64,000 nt of DNA, taken from positions 1 through 64,000 of the forward strand of contig JAENRP010000110.1 in the NCBI GenBank assembly GCA_024741835.1, given 5' to 3'. The position numbers were made by a program, and so were the translations under genes. This DNA comes from Diplocarpon mali. Taxonomy: Eukaryota > Ascomycota > Leotiomycetes > Helotiales > Drepanopezizaceae. Of this stretch, positions 58,055-64,000 are shown piece after piece (the first letter of the stretch is position 1; each line of letters opens with the position of its first letter). The notes below the pieces were generated by a model. It was not told the DNA's origin. It was given only the letters and a program-made list of their open reading frames with translations, and searched no databases.

Positions 58055-60038
58055 TCACTTGTGCTCAATCTGAGCTTGGCAAATCGTAATCCGATCTCCC
58101 AGTAACAGCATGTCCATCTTCGATCCTCCTAGATGGGCCAAAGTCTCAGTACTAGAGCTCAAAGCCTTTAGCCCTTGCTCTTGGGCAGATCTCAGGGGAC
58201 CTAAGTATCTCTCCTCCACGATCGACAACATGCCCGGAGGTACAAGATGCGAATATGAATCCCCGCTGATAAAATAGAGAAAGTTGACGACCGCCATGTG
58301 AAAGGGAAATGCTGTCTCCAATTGTTGCAGTAGACTCATGTCAGACGCTTCCGCCAGGGCGGATGTGTCTGGGAAGAGATATGGTTGAGCTGCGGTAAGG
58401 GCAACGGTGGTGGCAAACAGATTCTCGCTTTTCCTTGTGTTGGCTGTGATAATTTCTTCCTTCAGCCATGAGACTGCGGAGCCTTTCAGAGACTCATATG
58501 GGCAATGCTCTAGTGTGTCGCAAATGAAGGTTAATCGCAACCGATCAACTGGATGGGCGTGTAAAATTGAAGATGTAAGGACGTGGGCAGCGTATCTCTG
58601 AGTTGAAGACGGGGTATTGGCGGAAAGTAGGGAAATGGTTTGAAGATGCTGCAGAAATTTCTCGTCCTCTAGTGGTCCAGCCACAAAGCTATTCGCGTGT
58701 TCTAGCCAGAGCCCCATAGCCAAGATGGCATCGATGACTCCGGTTTCTTCAGTTCCGACGCTTTCTAGGCCACTCGTACCAATGAAATGCTGCACGAGTT
58801 TGGCATGGTCGGGGAATATAGCAAGTTGCGATTTTTGGATCTCGGAATCGAAGAGAACAGAAGAGAAGATGGACGAGAGGATAAGGAATAGAGCGCCGGC
58901 GCGGGATAAAGGTATCTCTCCTGGCGAGGAGGGATATTCGGAATCATATTCAGAGGGGTGTGGATCTTTTCTATAGATGGCATCGAGGAGAATCTTGAAA
59001 TCGGATAGATCAAGATCTTTGGACAGGGCCTAGCATTGTTAGCCGACTTCAGTCAAGGCTGTAGGCTGATTGTGGGGACGTGGGAAGGGGAAGGGGGGCA
59101 GCCTCAAAATGGATGATTTTGGCGGATTCGCCTCCACTCTGAGAGTATGAGTCTCCAACCGCGAGACTTACGACTAGTTTCCCAACAATGGTAGTCCTCG
59201 TTTGGAGCTCAGAGTCATCCTTGAAAGATTGACCTAGACTCGTCCTCGTGGGAACCACCATTTGAGGTACAAACTGTTCCTGTAACCTGGCCGCCCACTC
59301 CAAGGTATTTGAATTGATGTATTCTTCCAAAATGTGCGTGATAAAGGCCTGCAGTAGCTTCTCTTGTATGGCTGCCTCTTCGGGGTCCTCGTCCTGTGCT
59401 TCTGGGTCTGGCGCAGATGGGGCAGAAGCACCGTTCGATGCACGCGATAAACTCACACTCGAGTTTCGACATGGCAGAGACGGACGCTTCTTGCCTGAGA
59501 TTGTATGCACGAAAGATATGACCGCGAGAGTGGCTTGGTTAGATGGGCGAAACGCAGATAGAATGGCCATCAAGGACGTGGAGAGGAATTGCGAAGGGTG
59601 CTTCGTCTTGATACGAGGATGCAGTATAGCCAGGAGGTGCACCAGCGTGCAGAATTTGTCAATTGAGGAAGGCCGTGCCGCCGTCGTATCTTTGCCCTCT
59701 TCTTCTCGCTCCCCTTCGTCGGCCTCCTCGTCGGCCTCCTCGTCAGCGTCCCCGTCGAGCTCTAACGATTGCATAGCCTCTGTGACTTTCAACACCACCT
59801 CTCGCGGATTCCCCAACCTTGCAATTGTATCGAGGCACTTTTCAGATCCCGGTAGAGGAAGCAGAAGGTGTACTAGGTCCCAGCCGATACTCTGCGTTAA
59901 TTCTGTATCGTGAAGGATGCTTTCCAGGCTCGGCAGGATATCTGGGGACATATGGGTTTCGAGGATCGTGAGGTAGGTAAATGGGTCTGTTACGGGTGGC
60001 AGACTCTCCGTAATGGCAGTGATCGTGTAGTCGGCCAT
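58055..60038 (-). CDS. DUF1760 protein (YAP-binding/ALF4/glomulin-like)
   Basis: Exon 1 (60038-59172) and exon 2 (59029-58055) give 613 residues in one frame across a 142-nt intron (GTAAGT...GCTAG). The ATG at 60038 opens MADYTITAITESLPPVTDPF, the usual start of the family. Leu-rich helical repeats continue through DILPSLESILHDTELTQSIGWDLVHLLL-like sequence, an acidic Glu/Asp run at about 140-160, and DRLRLTFICDTLEHC in exon 2. Family members are alpha-helical-repeat scaffolds. Yeast Ybp1/Ybp2 bind the oxidative-stress factor Yap1, and glomulin/ALF4 binds the RING subunit of SCF ubiquitin ligases. Which role applies here is not decidable from sequence. Its upstream region is occupied by a gag-only LTR element 150 bp from the start codon. 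Confidence 0.75.
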
Positions 60039-60190
60039 GTCGATAGATGAAGGTCTGGGATTTGACGTCAAGGGAGAGGAGGCTGAGAGTGTTTGAGAGG
60101 GGAGGATTTGCCCGCACCTAGGGCGAGGCTGATATCGCACGTCCGAGCGCCCCATCCAGCCTCGCAGCGAGAGCCTGAAGCTGCATTGAT

Positions 60191-60298
60191 TGTGACAGAA
60201 TCTAAGGGTGTAAATTCTGAGTTTTGTAGAGCTGTAGGAGTATATATACAAGGTACGATTACATAAGCCTTAATATTCAATCCTTGTATATTCTAACA
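60191..60298 (-). repeat. 3' LTR of the gag-only element, 108 bp
   Basis: It shares GAGCTGTAGGAGTATATATA and the following 36 bp with the right LTR. It reads toward the DUF1760 gene and carries a TATATATA box. Confidence 0.75.
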
Positions 60299-60487
60299 CG
60301 CCCCCTACTCCAAAGCTCTATGAACTCAGAGTAAAGATGGCCCACAATTTTTTTTTAGTAGTCTAGGCCTCATTAACTCCTACAATATACTTCCCTAGTA
60401 TATGGCGCCTACGTCTCCCTTATAGGGAGTTCAGCCGCCCCGCAGTATAAAAACGTGCGTTGTAGTAGTACCTCTGACTCAGCCATA

Positions 60488-61273
60488 TCAGCTTTTTCTT
60501 CCTTTTATATTGCCACTATTATGGCTTCCTCCTCCTCTTTCTCCTTTCTGTATTCCTCCTCTTCCTCTGTTGCCTCTGCCTCTATATCTGCCTCCTCTGC
60601 CTCTGCCACGACTTCCTCGAGAGATATTGGCTTCAGTATTCAGAGCCGCAGATTGCGTAGCAATCGGGGTCACTTTCAGCTCTTCTCTATATGTCTGTTC
60701 GTACTGTTGGATCGCGATGACAGTCTCTTGCCAGCTCTTATTAGTATGTTTGAGCTGAAGCTGAATTATTAACCACATTCCAGCTTTTGGCAGACCTGTA
60801 ATCATCTGCTGTTTCATTTGGCTGTCGTTTGGAGGGTTGTCATAGCCTTGGAGGCGAGTTTGGATATTCTGAAGTCGTAGGACGTAGTCTTCTAACGACT
60901 CAGAATAAGGCACGTACTTGGCCTCGTACAATTCTTTAATTAGAATCATATGACCCTCCTCGGTATTCCCCAGTTTACTCTCTCCGTCTCTGATTGCGTT
61001 CCAGAGAGCGTTAGCGTCGTTAGCGATAATATCGTTCTCATACTTCTCGCAGATCATAGGAGTGAGGCTTTTAGCTATAGTAGCTATAGCTTCTTGGTTC
61101 TTCTCTTCCCATTTGCCATCAGATTTGGCAGGTCGTTGAGGAACAGGGCCAATAGCCCAAGCAAGACAGCCGTTTGTTGCTAAGCTTTGAATGATTGTTG
61201 GTTTCCATTCCCAAAAGTTAGACCAGCTAAGCTCGGTCTCGATCTCAGTTTTCTTGGTGATCATATTGGCCAT
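60488..61273 (-). CDS. Copia-type Gag protein (UBN2-like), intact
   Basis: The single-exon product is 261 residues, MANMITKKTEIETELSWSNF onward. The N-terminal two thirds show the Copia gag pattern: WSNFWEWKPTIIQSLATNG, ALWNAIRDGE, EGHMILIKELYEAKY, ESLEDYVLRLQNIQTRL, and QMKQQMITGLPKAG. The C-terminus is a basic Arg/Gly-rich tail (GRGRGGRYRGRG) replacing the CCHC zinc knuckle, probably for RNA binding. There is no protease, integrase or reverse transcriptase downstream. The frame is uninterrupted, which suggests recent activity or selection. It would form particles and rely on enzymes of a full-length relative. Confidence 0.85.
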   Translation of the reverse strand: MANMITKKTEIETELSWSNFWEWKPTIIQSLATNGCLAWAIGPVPQRPAKSDGKWEEKNQEAIATIAKSLTPMICEKYENDIIANDANALWNAIRDGESKLGNTEEGHMILIKELYEAKYVPYSESLEDYVLRLQNIQTRLQGYDNPPNDSQMKQQMITGLPKAGMWLIIQLQLKHTNKSWQETVIAIQQYEQTYREELKVTPIATQSAALNTEANISRGSRGRGRGGRYRGRGNRGRGGIQKGERGGGSHNSGNIKGRKS

Positions 61274-61475
61274 TGTGTTGGTAAGGGTTTTGATCGAATT
61301 GTCGAGGTGTTGAGAAAAATTTCGAAGAAAAGGGGTTATGAATAGGGTTAGGTCGGTATGAAGGGTTGTTATAAAAAAAAGGGTAGAATATTTGCTAATA
61401 AGCAGGTATAAGGGTTTTTATCAATTGATGAGATTGATTGAGCTGATTTTGTTTTTAGAATCTAGGAATTGCTAC

Positions 61476-61559
61476 TATGACAGAATCTACAGGTGTTGAT
61501 CCTGAGTTTTATGGAGCTGTAGGAGTATATATACAAGGTACGATTACATAAGCCTTAAT
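61476..61559 (-). repeat. 5' LTR of the gag-only element, truncated
   Basis: It matches the left LTR from TATGACAGAATCT to AGCCTTAAT. The outer 25 bp or so (ATTCAATCC...TAACA in the left copy) are missing, so no target duplication can be read. Confidence 0.7.
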
Positions 61560-61948
61560 CTCCAAGTACCTCGGTTCACCTTTGAACAGTTCTGCGGGTT
61601 TTTTTTGTCTACCCTCTCATCAACTTCGACTCTTGCCCTAAGAATTCCCCCGAGCAATCGTCTTGTGAGTCATTGACTCACAACATTTGATAGGTCTATG
61701 TCAATATTGCTATATGCATTTTGTGGGCCATCAAGTACGCCTCTTGCCCAAATCAAAGATTAGCAAAGCTTCGTGTTCACCTTCTCAAGTATTCCTCGAC
61801 TCTTTTCATACCTTGAAGTGAGTTTATTCAGATCCATAGCATCACTGAACGCATACAAGACTCCATGCGCGGAGTCTTACCAGTTCGAGCTTCATCTCAT
61901 CCTTTGGCACAGATAACTCTAAAGAATTTCACACTATCTACTCGGAAA
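61560..61948. other. Short intergenic region upstream of the CMD-fold gene
   Basis: I see no repeat or gene. An in-frame ATG at 61865 precedes the chosen start of the next gene, but the added segment has no family resemblance. Confidence 0.4.
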
Positions 61949-62834
61949 ATGTCATCCATCTGCGAACCCACAGCACAGGAGGCACTGGCTCTCTTCGAAA
62001 CCGTTGAGGCGAAATTCCCCCACAAGACAGTCGGCGAGGACATGTGGTATCTTGTTGTTGTATGGTGGCAGATATTCTTCCAGAAGATCTGCGGCAACTG
62101 ATATCTGCCAGCTTTCTGCTCTTGTGGGAGTGGAACCTGAACATGCCGCCTACTTATACACCTACTTGATCGAGAAACCCCAATTCTCCACTTCTGAGTC
62201 CCGGCAGAACATCGTACGACGTCTCCGCGAAGCACTAGTAAAAATTATCTCAGTACAGGGCGTGTGCAAACCTTTGGAAGCCCTTTTTTCCATTGCGAGA
62301 TTGGAGCGGCCGGAGGATAGGGACTATTCTTTCTCGCGGTAGGGACATCTAATGTCGACAGGTAGCTGTCATGCTGATACAATGGTCCTCGACAGGGAAC
62401 ACTGGCAAGCTGGGCCTGAAAACCTGGAAAGGGGAGAAAAGTGGCTGAAAACCATATATCAGGGCGACTTGTCGGCTTCAACAGATCCATTCAAGGCCCA
62501 CAAAGACTTCGACTTCATCTCCCGTCAGATAACCTACGGCTTCTACCTCTCGGACCATACTATCATCGGCCCAGTCGAGACCGAGTTGGTTGTGCTTGCT
62601 GGAATAATGATTCAAAACCTTCCACTGGAAACTTCTTGGCACTTGCGTGGTATCAGGAGGGTCGGGGTCAGCGTGGAGGACGTTGAGACTGTGCAGCAAT
62701 GCGTAAGTCTTTCCCCGATTATGGTGCTAGCTAACAGTTGGTAGATTGAGCTGGTGGGCAAGTATGGAGGTGCTAGAATGCATAAGGTCCCTAGGGTTGC
62801 GGACATTGAGCATGAGATCAAGAGTGAAAGCTAG
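61949..62834 (+). CDS. AhpD/carboxymuconolactone-decarboxylase-fold protein
   Basis: Four exons (61949-62059, 62112-62338, 62396-62702, 62745-62834) with CTGAT or CTAAC branch sites join to 244 residues. The start is MSSICEPTAQEALALFETVE. Conserved blocks are ALVGVEPEHAAYLYTYLIEK, RQNIVRRLREALVKIISVQG and LEALFSIARLERPEDRDYSF. DHTIIGPVETELVVLAGIMI, SWHLRGIRRVGVSVEDVE and HKVPRVADIE follow. The helical arrangement and the SWHLRGI segment match the CMD/AhpD fold. The catalytic CxxC of AhpD peroxidases is absent (the site reads ETSWH), so peroxidase activity is not expected. Fungal members of this type are uncharacterised. The third intron is only 42 nt. Confidence 0.7.
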
Positions 62835-63165
62835 TATAAGCTCTTAGTATGAGTGTAATATCTTCTCGATACTAATCTTAGCGATGGACGTGGCCTTTCT
62901 CCATGAGCACCACGTTCAATCTATATGTTTTCTTCAGAAGAGTTAGAAGCAGCGGACTCGTGCCCAAGAAAACAAGTTGTCGACCAACACGTGTCGCCGT
63001 CCTCTATTGTATCTTCAAAATATTCTGCGCCATTGCAATGGCATTTTCCCTCGTGGATCGCTCTTACCTGCACGGCTTATCACAAGGCAACCCTCCACTC
63101 GAAACAGGTAATACCATCAACGTCTTCCCACAACATACCAACGTCGGTATGAATAGCTGCCAGCC

Positions 63166-64000
63166 ATGGACCTTCTCCGATTTCGTATGGCCATCGAGTT
63201 TGCAGTCGGATACCCGAAATGGTCTCGGAATACTGTTGAAGCCAAACACAAAGATGCGCAAATAGCAAGGCTCTATGAGGATATCTCACAAAATGCTAAC
63301 GCTGTCGCCCCCGCCCCCAGCTTCGATCGAGACGCCTCAAGCAAGAATACATTTGGGGTAGGGGAGACCACGCGAGACTGGAACGTACCATTGCAGTCTT
63401 ATGGCCCTCTCTTTCCGTTGATTTCAAGTCGCAACGACTGGACGGCTATGAATCCCAACCGCCTGGCTCCCGCCTCTCTCCCCGTGGTCCTCGATTTTCA
63501 AGGTGTCATTCTGTGGACGCCAGTATTTGATGCCTCTGCCACGTCTCTGCACTTGATCTCCGTCGTCTGCGAAATGCTTTTGAGAGACTACAATGTTTTC
63601 TTCAGCAAAGACTTCGTAATGGAGATACATGTCTACAGGAAGACGTGTCGACCGTATACGGGCATAGATATTGCAAATTTCCTGGCTACGGTCTGGACAT
63701 TTGAGCACCTACTGGATACACTACATGCCAAGCCCCCTCCATCGGCTGTCTCCAATGGAGGCTGGCTGCTGCAGAAACCACTGCACGCCCGACATCTGCA
63801 GCACGACCAGCGCAATCCAAATCCAAGACACCCAGCTTCCTGGCCAAGCTACGACCCTTATATGTCCAAAGAGGAACTGGAGTGCGTCCTGTCTTGTCGG
63901 AATCTGCAGGAGGTTATCGACATGACCTATGGTCCGCATGGGCTGAGCTGCCAAAAATACGGTTTCTGCGATAGCCCTATACCATCCATTCGGTTTAATC
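63166..64000 (+). CDS. Putative amidoligase-family protein, partial at the window edge
   Basis: The frame is open for 278 codons from the ATG at 63166 (in-frame stop at 63154) to the end of the window, so the C-terminus is missing. The start MDLLRFRMAIEFAVGYPKWS fits the N-terminal strand of fungal amidoligase_2 proteins. ISSRNDWTAMNPNRLAP and VILWTPVFD stand where the family has its ELxSP-type motif. FVMEIHVY occupies the CGxHVHV position, followed by FLATVWTFEHLLDTLHAK, a characteristic helix. Amidoligases of the ATP-grasp-related glutamine synthetase fold join amines to carboxylates. The first metal-ligand His and the Cys of the signature are replaced, so activity is doubtful. An upstream exon cannot be excluded. 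Confidence 0.55.
   Translation, partial: MDLLRFRMAIEFAVGYPKWSRNTVEAKHKDAQIARLYEDISQNANAVAPAPSFDRDASSKNTFGVGETTRDWNVPLQSYGPLFPLISSRNDWTAMNPNRLAPASLPVVLDFQGVILWTPVFDASATSLHLISVVCEMLLRDYNVFFSKDFVMEIHVYRKTCRPYTGIDIANFLATVWTFEHLLDTLHAKPPPSAVSNGGWLLQKPLHARHLQHDQRNPNPRHPASWPSYDPYMSKEELECVLSCRNLQEVIDMTYGPHGLSCQKYGFCDSPIPSIRFN

Larger units (their letters stand above)
60191..61559 (-). mobile_element. Small gag-only LTR retrotransposon (nonautonomous Copia-type)
   Basis: Direct repeats at 60191-60298 and 61476-61559 flank a 1.2-kb interior that holds one intact gag ORF on the minus strand and no pol. A polypurine tract (GGAGTAGGGGGCG on the minus strand, 60299-60311) directly adjoins the left LTR, which is the correct place for the 3' LTR of a minus-strand element. 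The left LTR has TG...CA ends (TGTGACAG...CTAACA). There is little RIP, unlike the left side of the window, so the insertion is recent or escaped RIP. Confidence 0.75.

Noticed and set aside
62903..63265. Plus-strand 120-codon frame before the amidoligase-like gene
   Set aside because: It overlaps the start of the amidoligase-like frame, has no motif, and its composition is not protein-like.

Overview
The window reads as nuclear DNA of a filamentous ascomycete (Pezizomycotina). Genes carry short GT-AG introns of about 42-190 nt with CTRAY-type branch points. Fungal-restricted families are present (UstYa/DUF3328, UNC93-like MFS, a PFA3-type palmitoyltransferase, a DUF1760 glomulin-like protein). 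The left 27 kb is a TA-rich isochore whose repeats show heavy C-to-T and G-to-A mutation, the mark of repeat-induced point mutation (RIP).

Positions 1-27,090 are a repeat graveyard. A 5'-truncated Copia relic (1-4175) is followed by a head-to-tail array of two Copia copies sharing a central LTR (4176-19355, minus orientation). The left copy is far more RIP-mutated than the right. Each copy also carries a plus-strand, intron-bearing open frame antisense to pol. Next come a 26-base assembly gap, a plus-strand Copia relic, and nested solo LTRs of two further families. One of these families leaves 4-bp target duplications and forms a long palindrome by inserting into itself.

Positions 28,242-44,046 hold the most interesting block. 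It contains a secreted M28 aminopeptidase-like protein lacking its general-base Glu and a 176-residue secreted precursor with eight near-identical 17-residue units ending in the Kex2 site KR. It also contains a membrane protein with paired HxxHC motifs, a complete UstYa (DUF3328) oxidase-like protein, an UNC93-like MFS transporter, a DszA/NtaA-type flavin monooxygenase and a Baeyer-Villiger-type FAD monooxygenase. This is the gene complement expected of a fungal dikaritin-type RiPP cluster, but the repeated core has no aromatic residue.

From 44,676 onward the genes look like ordinary housekeeping: a multi-finger C2H2 protein, a PFA3-like DHHC acyltransferase, a tail-anchored UBE2J/Ubc6-type E2, a small unknown protein and a DUF1760/glomulin-like protein. 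A gag-only LTR element (60,191-61,559) sits just upstream of the last of these. An AhpD/CMD-fold protein and a partial amidoligase-like gene that runs off the right edge follow. Exon structures were deduced by eye from splice motifs and frame continuity and have no transcript support.
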